The translations under genes and the position numbers were made by a program. A stretch of 64,000 nucleotides of DNA from Unio delphinus (taxonomy: Eukaryota; Mollusca; Bivalvia; Unionida; Unionidae), in NCBI GenBank assembly GCA_029339505.1, contig JAQISU010000033.1, positions 1,730,001 through 1,794,000 on the forward strand. Reading direction: 5' to 3'. The first letter of the stretch is position 1. Each line of letters opens with the position of its first letter. The notes under the pieces are model-generated. The model was not told the origin of the DNA, ran no database searches, and saw only the letters and a program-made list of their open reading frames with translations. Of the stretch, positions 43,346 through 54,814 are shown piece by piece.

Positions 43346-44553
43346 CAGTTGTCCCCCTCTTGAACAGCCCCCCTGACCAGCGGCCACCTGCTTCTTGCGG
43401 CCAGAATCCCTTGGCACCGACGAGTTTGTATTCAAAAGTACCCCTCAAGAGCAGCCACCCCTCTAATGCTACCAGCGGCCAGCATTTTAGTACAAAAAAT
43501 GAAAAATGTACCCCTCATGAACGGCCACTTTCGTTTCTTTAAATGTATCCAGAACCAATAATTAATCCAAATCTTGACGTAAGGTAAGCAATTTTGATTA
43601 TCTCTATCTTAGATACACGTCTCCCAATGTCAAGTCACCGTTAAAAGTGTCAACTAAAAATTTATAGTATATCATTATCTATGAAAGTCGATGTTTACAG
43701 GAAATGGGCTCAATAACGTTATGATAGAGTTTGGGGTTTAACACCTATGTCGAGTTCTTCTCGTTGATGATTATAACCAGACGTAATTGTTATAATCATA
43801 ACAAGGCCAGCATAGGCTAAAAATAGATTTTGTACATTGTAAAGACAACCTTAAAAAAAAACAAAAACAGGGTCCCAGACAAAGACCGGAAAAATCACGT
43901 GACCACACATTATGGCTTCCTTTACGAAGGCTGTATTTCGTACACTCGACAAATCGCATAGTCAGCAATAACCGAATAAATCATTACCAAACATTAAAAT
44001 GTCATCACATTAACGGATACATTATTTTCGAAGAAAGTTGGTTATTCTACTCGACGAAATCGGGGAAGGGCGGGGGTGGGGGTGGGGGGGTGATGCCGAA
44101 CAATTTTATGTACAAAAGACTCGTAAAAACAAGTTTATGTTGAAATAATTTGAATAAACAAAGTAATAACCGATAAGAAGGTTATTCAGCAGCAGTGGGA
44201 AAATGGAAAGATAATTATGTATGTACCAAGATGTAAATAACGTTTTTTAATCCATTTGCAATGTGCATGACAACAATACCCATTCGCATATCACACTTAC
44301 GCCAAGAAAGCAAAAATAACAATGTATATTCACTTGAAATAAATTTGTTATTATAACAAAAAAACATTTATTGATTAATGTTTCATTTAGACGAAGATAT
44401 TTAATGTTTTTAAGTATGTAGCTTTCTTACTACGTACATTACATATACATGTACTTCTCATAATAAATGTAGCCCCCCTCTGGAACGGCCAACCGCCTTA
44501 TAAGGTCACTTTCCCGGTGCAGCAGGGGTGGTCGTATAAGAGGGGGACTACTG
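43346..44553. mobile_element. TIR element with TA target, no transposase
   Basis: The left end cagttgtccccctcttgaac and the right end, inverted (cagtagtccccctcttatac), are similar over about 29 bp, with TA on both outer sides. Subterminal repeats of the type cccctc.tgaacggccac occur inside both ends (43440-43530 and 44465-44500). These features fit a Tc1/mariner/pogo-type non-autonomous element. The 1.2-kb interior contains no transposase. Confidence 0.72.
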
Positions 44554-44877
44554 TATTTATATTAATGAATGTTAAAGAATGTGAACAAAAAATTACTTTA
44601 AAAATGCTTATAAAATGGTGATGCCATCATCATTATCATTGCTGTAGAAGTGATACCTTAGAGGCCAAAGCTTTACAAACTCTTTGGACTTGAGCAAGTT
44701 CATCAACATGTGGCTCAAAGTGAAGCCCTGACAAAACAGCTTTCACAAATTAAGAATTTCAATGATGATTACATTCACTGTATTAACACAACCTGAAGGA
44801 TATGTTAAAGGGCACTGATGAAAATATACAGCAACTGTTGTATTATAATAAACATCCATGATAACCTCAAAACATAC

Positions 44878-45085
44878 CTTATTCCTCCACCGCAGATTTC
44901 TCTTTTCATCTCCATAGTCATAAACCAATTCCTCCCCTTTCTTTACATCCTTTGGAGCAAATAGACATAATCGTGGTTTCTTCTGATTCTGTAACTTTTT
45001 CAACTTCATGACACAGTTTGGTGGTTCCAGATAAGCGTAATTTACATACTGACAGAGTCTGCCCTGTACGCATGTAGCATCTATG
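44878..45085 (-). CDS. SET-domain exon, KMT5A-like, C-terminal half
   Basis: This 208-bp exon lies between acceptor ctttctatattatag and donor aag|gtatgttt. It encodes IDATCVQGRLCQYVNYAYLE, then RLCLFAPKDVKKGEELVYDY and GDEKRNLRWRNK. This matches the end of a KMT5A/SETD8-type SET domain (IDAT..., GR-x-N-H-S, GEEL-x-YDYGD). The YDYGD motif with the catalytic Tyr and the conserved Asn are kept, but GR has become CQ and the NH pair has become NY. KMT5A methylates histone H4 Lys20 using S-adenosylmethionine; whether this relative does so is doubtful. It follows the 47360-47442 exon in order, but the predicted reading phases do not match. Confidence 0.75.
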
Positions 45086-45433
45086 CTATAATATAGAAAG
45101 CAGAGGTTAAATTCACGAACTACCACTTTATTTCATCAAGTAATAAAGGTTCCATTCAAGATCCTATGTTTCCAATTTTTTGAGTATATCAGTAAAAAAC
45201 AAAAATCTGTTTGCAATTTTTTTTCAGAGGGTAAAAATTTTAACGTGGATTCAGTTTCAAGGTCACAGTTAAAAAGTTATGGATCACTATATTATGGCTG
45301 ATGATGTGTAAAATCAGCATACAAGTACAAATGAATGTAGTCAACTCTTGTTATAATGATATCTGTTTGTTTAACGAATATTGTTTTTGATGTAAAGTCC
45401 AGATGAATGAACATACACTGGACATAGTGGTTG

Positions 45434-45680
45434 TTGTTGTAGGGTTTAACGCCATTTTTCAGCACAAGATAGGCTATACATGGTGGCCAGTATTAATGGT
45501 TGAGGAAGAACCTAGGTAAACCCCCGGAAAGAACAACCAACCCACGAAAAACTACTGGCAAGCTTTCTCACATACCCACATTATCCAATTCCGAGTCTCG
45601 AACCCACGCAGACAGAGGTGAGATAGCAGTGATCCGTAACAGAAAGCGCTTTAGACCACTCGGCTACTCGGGGCCCCTGG
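45434..45680 (-). mobile_element. tRNA-derived SINE family B, copy 3
   Basis: Inserted next to the SET exons. The tail complement (ttgttgttgtagggtttaac) is at the left. The body words (ggcaagctttctcacatacc, acccacgcagacagaggtga) match the other copies. The A and B boxes read tagccgagtgg and ggttcgagact on the minus strand. Confidence 0.85.
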
Positions 45681-45689
45681 ACATAGTGG

Positions 45690-47090
45690 TAATAAATTCT
45701 TTAGATTCTAGTCAAATACACTAAAACATGTAAATCAGGTCATAGTGACCTTATTTTTATATTGTGGTGTAGCACTTATCAATTATAGCACATACAATTT
45801 CTTCGATTTACAGGCAACAGTGTTAATTACATACTACTAAATGCCAAAACAAACTTAAGAAAAGTCAGTGATGCATGAAAACAATTTCATATTATGAAAG
45901 CTACTTTTCATATAATTTCAAATTGATCACGATGCATCCAGATTTTGGACATAAACTCTGACCAAGAGAAACTGGACACTGCTTGTTATTAAACTATATT
46001 CTTTATCACTTCATAAGCAATCAAAATCTATCAGCTCCCTTCACCCAAATGTGGTTCTCATTCAGGGTCTATTCTAGAAGCAAGATTAGCAGGCAAATTA
46101 TGCCCAATATCAGATAACACATTATTCCCATGTCATGTCTTCGACAGGTTTCTATACCTGAAACAAATATCTAAAATTTCATATAAAAATACCTTTTTAG
46201 CAAATATTTTAGTAGAAAACTGGTATTAGAATATCAAACCAAACTTCCCCCGAATATTTTTTCTTTCTTCACTTCAGCCATTCATTCTGTCATGTCAGTT
46301 ATAGTCGATCCCACAAACTATTACCACCACTACCTGATCATATTGCCTTGGAAAGTTAACTCCAATACATTTTTGTATTTGTTTTTGCTTCTTAAATTTT
46401 TTAAGTCATTACGCAGCTGTGGGATTGATATGCTTAAAATCTGACACCATCATCATAATTATTTACTTAAAAGTCATGTCAGCTTTGTATCATTAAAACA
46501 TAAGTATCAACTGATACAACTTTTGAATAGAACCATCTATGCTGTTAGGTTTGCAAGTTTGCCATTATAATAAAACTTGCTACTCTTTGTTTTGCTGTGC
46601 ATTAGTACAAATCAGGTCAGTAAGAAATTTTTGAGATAGTTCCAGCATTTAACTGAATAGGTAATCAAGTCTCATCCCTTATCCATCTGTCTTTGTCACA
46701 AAAGGAACATTCATGGTCGTACTGACTTTGATGATAAACTGGAAAAATAACACTGGCAATGATTTTACCTTTAGACTGAATCCTCAAAAATGTCCAAGAT
46801 ACCTACAGTGTCATTTAATCAGATTTAGATAACATAGTTCACATTGTTTTCAATGTAGCTTAATAGGGAGTGGAGTTGGTGGTGTTGCTATAAATACCAA
46901 AGTAGGCAAAGAAAAGAGAATGAAGTTGATCTTTCATTAACATCTAAATATATTCAAATCCAAACACTTCAACGAATGTTTAAATAGGAAAATGTGGTTA
47001 TTTGGCTCAGCTCTACAAGTTTCCACTCTTTACCAGTTTTGATTGTGGTTTTAAATATATTAAATGACCAAAGAGGCTCTCAACACACAT
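45690..47090. other. intron-like DNA of the SET gene
   Basis: AT-rich sequence between two SET exons. I find no further coding match. Confidence 0.5.
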
Positions 47091-47095
47091 CAATG

Positions 47096-47149
<54 letters not shown>
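47096..47149. repeat. (TA)n microsatellite
   Basis: A pure TA run ending in acacatacatg, in the intron between the SET exons. Confidence 0.95.
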
Positions 47150-47154
<5 letters not shown>

Positions 47155-47359
47155 CATGCCCTAATTCGAGCATGCACTACTCAAAATTTGGTCATGGGTG
47201 TTTAATTTCATGTCTGTGCACAGAAGATTTGAAAGCATGTAAAAAAATGTGCTCAAGCAAAAAGATGAAGTTCAAACCTTGCACAATGTGGGTGTATGTC
47301 AAATACTTTGGCTATTGAATCTTATTTCTAAAATACAAACACTATATTAATAAACATAC

Positions 47360-47442
47360 CAATCGTTTTCCATCAAATCTGTATAAAAAGATATAGAACA
47401 TTTTCCTTCCATCTTTAATATATTCTCTCTCAATTTCTTCTG
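47360..47442 (-). CDS. SET-domain exon, KMT5A-like, middle
   Basis: On the minus strand it follows a weak acceptor (catatctaagtag) and ends at donor ttg|gtatgt. It encodes EEIEREYIKDGRKMFYIFLY and RFDGKRL, which corresponds to the KMT5A-type stretch AEE...E.EY...G-x-FLFFF...GK-x-WCIDAT. The next exon begins with the IDAT part, so the order is right. This exon ends after a complete codon whereas the next starts with the third base of a codon; a two-base shift therefore exists at the join. The shift may reflect a small deletion at the donor, an unseen micro-exon or an assembly error. Confidence 0.65.
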
Positions 47443-47569
47443 CTACTTAGATATGTATGCACTCTCCGAAATACTCTAATAAAAAAAAAAATCACTCAAA
47501 TTTTTAGTTCTAAAAGACATTTGCAAACCTTTAGTGTGATGTTATGTGATTTAGATTTTTAACAAAGCT

Positions 47570-47812
47570 TTAAAAAAAAAAAATCAGTCATATCACTTGA
47601 TGTCTGCAGTGTGGCAGTCAATAAATAGTAGAATCTAGCACTGGGGCATCATGCCGCAGACATGTAGCATGATGCTCCACCCAGTCACATTATCCTGACA
47701 CCAGGCTGATTAGTCCAAACACTAACTTCTTAATGCTGAGTGCCAAGTGAGGCAGCTATTTGTACCATTTTTATAAAGTCTTTGGTATGACTTAGCCAGG
47801 GATTGAAGCAGA
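47570..47812 (-). mobile_element. SINE family A, diverged partial copy
   Basis: Inverted copy in the SET-gene intron. The body words gtcacattatcctgacacca and ctaacttcttaatgctgag are clear. Part of the tRNA-like head is present (gacttagccagggattgaag) but the A box is lost. The (tttg)n tail is degraded to an A-run. Confidence 0.8.
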
Positions 47813-48216
47813 CTCTTTGGTAAAACATTTAGTGTAAAAGGTTTATTGCCATAATTGATTCACTACATACTGTATTCAGCGCTCAAATTTTGTTTAATTT
47901 TTAAAATGTCCATTAACTATTATGTGCCGGCACAGGGATTTCTCAACTGATCATCCTAATAAGGGGTCTAAATCAAAGTTTAGAGCTAGCATTTTTTAAC
48001 TGCAATGGGTTTATCTCCAAGGTTCCAATGATGTAATAAAAGGCCATCTACATGTTTCTTCATGGTAATGTACAGCCAATGTTTTGCAAACACTGGCTAA
48101 GGGTTACAGTATTCATCATTACTATGCTTACTGACATGGCGAGTAATGCTCTCTCTCAAGAAGTAAAAGTAGGACTGATACTTATTATTATGTCATCTAA
48201 GCATATAAAAGCCTAT

Positions 48217-48495
48217 CTATATAAATAAAAAATTATAGAATAACAAATTTACCACACTATTGTTCAATAAAAGTTTAAGTTGCCCTTCTCTACCCCCATT
48301 TAACCAGCTAACTGTCAGGAATATAGCCTTAAGACAGTTCAGCTGTAACAAGCTTTGTCTGTGCCACCTGAAACGAATCCCCGACAAAGAAACAATGTGT
48401 AAACTCAACCTAGTCACCTCTAAATCAAGTTTAGTTGGCGACACCTTTAATATTTTCTGACAAAAGATGCAATCTGTACTACTAATGACATTCAA
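48217..48495. other. overlapping open frames of unclear status
   Basis: Both strands are open here: 92 codons minus (with LDLEVTRLSLHIVSLSGIRF) and 66 codons plus. The missing SET-domain piece (the GRGVF region) would be expected between 47443 and 48732, but neither frame resembles it. I leave it unassigned. Confidence 0.2.
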
Positions 48496-48732
48496 ATTTA
48501 TTTCTTCTAGGTATTTTTGTATGTTTCATGGGCAAACAAATGAAAGACAGCTTGATATGATTTTTTTGGAATATCCTACAACCAACATCTGGTTGCTCAG
48601 AGAATATGCCAGTCAAAACCTTTGAACTACTTGACATCACTGACAAATACAGGGATTTAAGGGACCCTGATCTTCTACAGCAAAAACAAATAACAAAAAG
48701 ATGTACCTAAATCTTAATTTATACACTCCTAC

Positions 48733-48835
48733 CTTTGTAGTCAGAAATATATTTGAGGCTAAAGTCATCTCTGTCCAATCCCACATGGCACAACCATTCT
48801 GCATCTTTTGCTGGGCCCACACACTTGCTTCTTTT
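48733..48835 (-). CDS. SET-gene exon upstream of the SET core
   Basis: This 103-bp exon lies between acceptor tttttgattgcag and donor tacaaag|gtagga. In the frame that continues from the 51244-51294 exon it reads KRSKCVGPAKDAEWLCHVGL and DRDDFSLKYISDYKG. The ending fits the lead-in of KMT5A-like SET domains (L.hk.I...GRGVFA), where the next exon should supply RGVF. It ends in phase 1, and the middle exon starts in phase 1, so one or more symmetric exons carrying the start of the SET fold are missing from what I can see. Confidence 0.6.
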
Positions 48836-49389
48836 CTGCAATCAAAAATACATTATTATAGATCATAAACTAACAAACAACATGTATATCAAATGTTAAA
48901 CATACACAGTTATTCATTACTCTATCAAGGTTTGTTGCATGCAGTCTCAATACAAAGACTAGCATACTTATCTATCATTGGCATACTAACAATGCTTGCA
49001 CTGAAAACCCTATGTTAACAAAACAATCCACAGAGTCCAAGGAGTAATCAAGACTTTCAATTGCTGCCCTGGTACCATATTTGATAGTTTACACTAAGCA
49101 TTGCAACTGTGCTATGAATATTAGGTTTTCGCATGGTGCATGTTTTATACTTAATATTGGTATTTCCATGTGATTGCATGGTTTAGTCTGCAGACTATGG
49201 TCTTTTTCAACTCTTCATCACATGTAGGTTTAAAAATGGGGGAAGGGTGGTTCCAAACTTAAGAAGAGTCCTCAAAGAAACTGGCACTCTACTGACCAAA
49301 AATAATTTCCTGGAATTCAAGACAAATCCATTTTTTCCATTTAAATGTTATGAAACCATCTCTGCTACTCTTGAGCAATAACAATAGTT

Positions 49390-49965
49390 TCAAATTTACT
49401 GCCACAGTGACCATATTGGAAGTACTATCAGCACCATTTTCATTTAGGACCAGCTAGATATCAAAAGAAGCTTATTAGTGAAAACCCGATGTTGATACAG
49501 CCATCCATTCAAGATTAGCAATGGTTAGATTTTGTGATGGTCATTATGGCAGCCAAATTTGAGGTCAAATCTGCACCATTTTCATTTTGGACCAACTAGA
49601 CATTGTAAAAGTCTTCTTGTCAATATGACTTTACATTCAGCTGATGCAGCAATAACAAGATTCTGAAAATTGGTGATGTGATGGTCATACTGGTTGTCAG
49701 ATTTTCAGTTAAGACCAACTAGACATTATACAAAGCATTTTAATGAAATCCCCTGCTAATTATGAATATTCATCTACAAGTAACATTAATATTATATTAA
49801 AGATAGTTGCTGTGGCTGCCATATAGGACATCCCAGCAGCACTATTTTCATTTTGGGACTAACTAGACTTTGGGTGAATGTGTGTGTAATGTTTCATGGT
49901 GATCTTCCAAGTAGTTCAGGAGAAGTAGTGATAACTTGTGCCAACAGACAGATAGAAGATGAATA
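49390..49965. repeat. dispersed 'ggcaccattttcattt' repeat, copy 3
   Basis: Four or so diverged units of the same family as 17600-18680 (agcaccattttcatttagga, ccaactagacatt, gaaaaccc), ending in gtttcatggtgatcttccaa and gttcaggagaagtagtgat. Confidence 0.72.
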
Positions 49966-49969
49966 AAAG

Positions 49970-51240
49970 GCCATCCCATAAGATCTACTTTGCGACCAGT
50001 ACAGCTAAAAACAAGAATCCCTACTGGCACTGAAATAGCAAGAAATTTTGCCAAAAAAACCAAGAGTTTGTTTCACTTCAAAATCCGGAGTAGAGGCTTT
50101 CAATGAAAAAAGTGTGACAGGGACTAGAAAAATGTATAAATCAGGGTAATCCCTGGGGTCATGGTTTTGCATCTGTTATCAGAGACCATAAAGTATTACT
50201 ACACTAATGTTAACTGAGCCAAGGAACTGTTGTTTGCATCATATAGTAGTCCAAAAGAAAATCATACATATTTTTCCTTTGATTTTTCCTCAATATTTGC
50301 TAACCAGTTAAGACTGTTACTTGTATTCAACAGAAAGCATTAAAGCCTAAACAGAAAATAAAATGTTTATTAAGTTCAGATTGTTGACCTTTGCATAGGA
50401 TGTCAGTCAAAACAGGTATGATGTGGGCCATTCTGGAAAGGTCACTTGCACTAAAAATTCCAGTCATTTGATTCAAATGCAACTATTTCCAAAACATACA
50501 TGCAGCATGCAAGTTAGTGCCCAACAAAAGCAAGAAAGTCTTAGAAGTAATGCACTGGATTTCAACAAAAATGTAGAAGAGTTAAGCAAATATATAATAC
50601 CTAAAATGGCCTGAACCCATACTTACCCATGTATTTAAAAAAATATACATGGCATGATATGATTCTTTTCAGCTGCATATAAGCTTTCACATCAAAATAA
50701 TTTAAAAATGTGACAAAGCCTTCACTTTGGATTGTTGCAGGTACTGTCCATTCTATTAAACTCAACAAAAATGCACCAGTTTGAGCAAAAACTCTTGTAT
50801 CACTCATTCAAATGTACATACATTTCTCATAAAACTGAACAAATACATTTTTGTAATCATCTAGGTTCTGTTATCAATGCAAAACCTGACAGAAATAAGC
50901 AAACTTTACATGCTTGACAGCCAACCAGATAACTGGGAAATACCAACTTTACTCACTTAAACTCACAGAAGGTGATGCTTACTTGAACTTAAACTCTGAA
51001 ACTGAAGGGTTGTAACATAGATTCCCAATTGTATGATACACCAGTCTTCTTTAAATACCGGGTAATCATGAGTTTTTACTTCATTTCTTGCCATAATAAT
51101 AATACAAAATATATTAAAAGAAAAATCCCTTGCCATCTTAAAGTAGTCAATTACTTAGACCCAAACTGCAAACATCACACCCTAATATTTTAAGAGCACC
51201 ATACAACAGCACTTAATGATAGAAAGTAAAGTTTATGATG
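49970..51240. other. intron-like DNA
   Basis: AT-rich sequence between SET-gene exons. Several 60-70 codon frames overlap on both strands without domains. Confidence 0.45.
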
Positions 51241-51243
51241 TAC

Positions 51244-51294
51244 CTGTGGTGAGCAAGCATTCTCTTCCTCTTGTTTCTTGAGGCTGACTCTAAG
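51244..51294 (-). CDS. small upstream exon of the SET gene
   Basis: A 51-bp exon between acceptor ctcatatttcttcag and donor ccacag|gtacat. It encodes LRVSLKKQEEENACSPQ in phase 0 at both ends, and the following exon (48733-48835) opens in the same phase with KRSKC. It is a charged linker, so the link to the SET gene rests on splice phase and order only. The first coding exon was not found. Confidence 0.45.
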
Positions 51295-51299
51295 CTGAA

Positions 51300-53055
51300 G
51301 AAATATGAGGGGAAAAAATTCATGACCAGCAAAAAATAACTCTTTATAATTATGTATTACACTTTTCTTGTAAAAAATAAAATTACATTTTAACAAGAGC
51401 TGAGTGTTCTTTAGATAACTATTGTTTATGCTGTTATTATGTATAACTGGTAGTGATATATTTCCAGGAAAAGGTACCAGTAGATTCAATACATGTACAT
51501 GCAGAACAGCGTGTGAGCAACACTTTGTTGTAATTCTTCCAGGATGAAACCATAAAGAATATTTTTAGGGTATCTGATCTAATGATAATTTGGACAAACT
51601 GGAAGCATTGTGTTTATGAATAAATTGCAGAAATTGGTTATTTTGTATATTTAAGCAGTTTACATTGGAGCAAAGACACATTTTTAGCCTCCTTTAACCC
51701 CCACCCACCCACCCCCAGACTATTGTATGCCCCTCCCACACAACAAAAAATTTTGTTTACATTTAATTTTTGCTTACACCTTTAAACCATATGTCAATAA
51801 TTTGAGTTATCCCAAAAAATAGAACATGTAGATAGACATGTAAATGAGGAAAAAAGGAAAGGAATCCATATATAGTTAGAAGAGCACAGACAAACATACA
51901 CATGAATAAAAAAAATAAACAAATGGATAGGTAGACAACGGTTTTGGAAATGGCTAGATTTTTAAGAGAGAGAGAAAGATGTTTAGGTATATAAAGAAAA
52001 AACTAAAAATTTAAAATTAAACAGCCAAGAACAAAGCCATTTAAACTTAATTTTAATCATGTTTCAATATATGATATTTTTCTGTACATTTTCATTTAAA
52101 GATCAATTAATTGATCATTCAGCTTTAAGTGTCCATCCAGCAATTAAACAAGTTAAAACGGAGTCCCTCATTTTAGTGTCCAATAATAATGAATTCACAA
52201 GTTTCTTTTTTTCTGGGGAGTGCTGTGTCCACTCACTTGACATGTCTGCCGACAATTCCAGGTCATCCAATTTTCATCTTAAATTGGCAACAAGCATCTA
52301 AACGATCTTTAACATGCCAACTTTGAAAAGTTTTGTATTTATCCAGTTCATTATTTGCCAAACAGCAAGTATGCATCAGTGTCATATAATAATCACATAA
52401 ACTAGAAATTATAAATACTACTTGTGTGCTCTAGACTTCCAAAAGGCTAATCATTAAAGATTAGTGCCTTTTCATTTGCAAACACAGCTGTGAATGAGAT
52501 CTCACGAGTTATATTAACAATAATCACCTAATCAGTTTAAAATTGGTGACAGGCATCAAAACAATCTTTGACAAGCCGACAGTTTAGAGTCAATAATCTC
52601 TGCACTTAGAACTCACAAACTGCTCATGGCTAGGTTAGGACTTTAAAGTCAGAAAATCTGTATACTTACAAACATTTTAAAACTGAAATATAATTTAAAA
52701 GTTCAAATATAAATGTTTATTTCCTACTGACAAAACTTGCCTTAAATAATAAATATGCACATTATCATATCTGCACCAGAAAATGTGAGGCTGACCTTAA
52801 CATTGACTACAAGATGGAAATGACAGACTTGACAGTATATCGTGTGAAATAAAGGATTGATAGATGGAAAAAACTGGGGGCAGTTATGTTATTGAAGAAT
52901 GCAGTACATATCAATGCAAAAAATGTGTTATCTATGTACTGATACTGTTGAGAGATTGCAGAGTGTAAAACTAGTGTTACAAAGCATTACTAATTGAACA
53001 TAACCACTCTCTTTCTAAATATTTTTATCACAGAAACATGAGCTTCCATATTGAC
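51300..53055. other. no firm gene
   Basis: AT-rich sequence. Near 52236-52285 the minus strand has an exon-like stretch (ENWMTWNCRQTCQ) ending at a good donor caa|gtgagt, which might be a further SET-gene exon, but its start is unclear. The rest holds nothing I recognise. Confidence 0.35.
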
Positions 53056-53069
53056 AATGAACTGACTGG

Positions 53070-53389
53070 TTTGTTTGTTTGTTTGATTAGGATTTTATAC
53101 GTAGGTTTAAAACAATTTCAGTCATATCGCTACAATGTCTGCAGTGAGGTAGTTTATAGCATGCCTAGCACTGGGGTATCATGTCGCAGACATGTAGAAT
53201 GATATCCCACCCAGTCACATTATCCTGACAACAGGCTGACCAGTCCTAACATTAACCTATTAATGCTGAGCGTCAAGCAACGCAGCTGTTGGTACCATTT
53301 TTGTAAGTTTTTGGTATGATTTCGGGTTGAACCCATGTCCTACCGCTTCCACGGAGGAGGCTCTAACCACTAGGCCACCGGAGCGGTAT
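53070..53389 (-). mobile_element. SINE family A, full length
   Basis: Inverted copy from the (tttg)n tail (left) to the tRNA-like head ending ccaccggagcggt (right). The flanks tgaactgactgg and tgaattaactgg form a 12-bp target duplication with two differences, so the insertion is older than the one at 36357. The hairpin in the body is partly degraded here. Confidence 0.9.
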
Positions 53390-53399
53390 TGAATTAACT

Positions 53400-54390
53400 G
53401 GATCAATGACCTTGGTTTGCAAAGATATTTTGGCTCTATGTCAGATGTGTGCTACCTAAAATCAAATGTTTTGTTCATGGAATTCAGTGATTTGATGACA
53501 GACAGTAGGAAATTGAAATTATTGGGATTTTCATATTTTTTGCATAAACAAATCAAGACTGATTTTAGATTATTTTAGAAATACTATAGGATTAAATGAT
53601 TACAAGTAGGTATTTATCAATGTGTAAATTGTACCTATTCACTCACAAAATTAACAGAAAATCTAAACTTTATGTTCAGTTTGTGAGTGATTAGGTAAAA
53701 TTTATATTTTAAATCAGTTTTGATATCTTTATACTGAAAGACAAGAAAATAGATGCAACTTTTCTTTCTACAAACATCTGCAATGTGCATATTGTCCAGA
53801 GAATTCTTTCAAATGGCTAAGATCATGATGCTAGACATGGTGTTAGTAATAAGGAAAAATAATTTAACATCAAATAAAAGGACTGCAATATAATTTCAAA
53901 CCCATGGGTATAGATAATTCATTCATGCATGGCAAAGAAAGCAGTCTTTATTTCCATTCTTTTTCCACGTGTGAGCACAGCCGCCAGTATTCTGCTTTGT
54001 CTGTGATTCTATTATTTTTCTAGTTCAGTTCATCAGCAACATAATAAATGGCAGGTACAAGTCTAGAGACAGTATAAAAATGTGAAATTTAAAGTATTAT
54101 TTTTTTTATATAAATAAATTCTGTAACTTTTTAAAATCTGATTCACATTTATTACTCTCTTAAGTCTTTTAAGGTATGGTATCTATTAATACAGATTACG
54201 CGGGATGTGAAGAAAGAAAAGAAAAGTTACTTTCTGACTCACTAAGAGACCAATTATATTTTTTTTTACAACACTTATAATTATTATAATGACTGTCAAA
54301 TATATTAAAGCCTCTTTGTTAATTTGAACACATTTTTTTAAAGAAATAATTATAAGGCATTTTAAATCGGACATGAAATTTAATTTGCAA
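53400..54390. other. no recognised feature
   Basis: AT-rich DNA without a gene or repeat that I can name. Confidence 0.5.
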
Positions 54391-54414
54391 AACACTGTTA
54401 AGAGACTCAGGCTC

Positions 54415-54550
54415 ATGCAAAATGGAGTTCTTGAAATTATGAATAGTTCATGAACTTTAATAACTATTCTTGAACTGAACATGAAATGTTCTTGAAATTG
54501 TTTTTTTTTGTGGCTGTTCATGAACTTCTGTTCTTGAACAGTTCATGGAT
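54415..54550. promoter_or_regulatory. cluster of GTTC/GAAC dyads
   Basis: Within 135 bp the dyads agttcatgaact, gttcatgaac and gttcttgaac, plus half-sites (gttcttgaaat, ttcttgaact), occur six or more times. Such repeated GAA/TTC dyads recall heat-shock-element geometry, but no gene start is nearby, and simple local duplication would also explain it. Confidence 0.25.
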
Positions 54551-54741
54551 AACTAATAGGAAACGGGCCGGGGTGGGGGTGGGGGGTGCAACCAATTTAT
54601 CAACACTAGCCTTCAAATGAGCCACAGCTACCGGGAGAAGTAGGAGTGGGGGAGAGGTGTCACTTAGGACTGTTAGGGGGGGCAGTCTAGTCCTACCCGT
54701 AAGACGTATCACATGTTGATCTTGATTTTAGTGCTAGCGAG

Positions 54742-54809
54742 CAAACATAAATATCAGCGTCGGGGCTTACAGACGCGATCAAACATAAATATCAGCGTCG
54801 GGGCTTACA
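54742..54809. repeat. two-copy tandem repeat, 38-bp period
   Basis: The 30-bp segment caaacataaatatcagcgtc plus ggggcttaca is present twice without change, at 54742 and 54780. Confidence 0.85.
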
Positions 54810-54814
54810 TTGTA

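Noticed and set aside
48217..48495. The missing GRGVF exon of the SET gene
   Set aside because: Position would fit, but the text has no GRGVF or LEY-type motif and no matching splice phase.
54186..54521. A 111-codon minus-strand membrane protein
   Set aside because: Hydrophobicity follows AT bias, part of it spans the dyad cluster, and there is no start context or domain.
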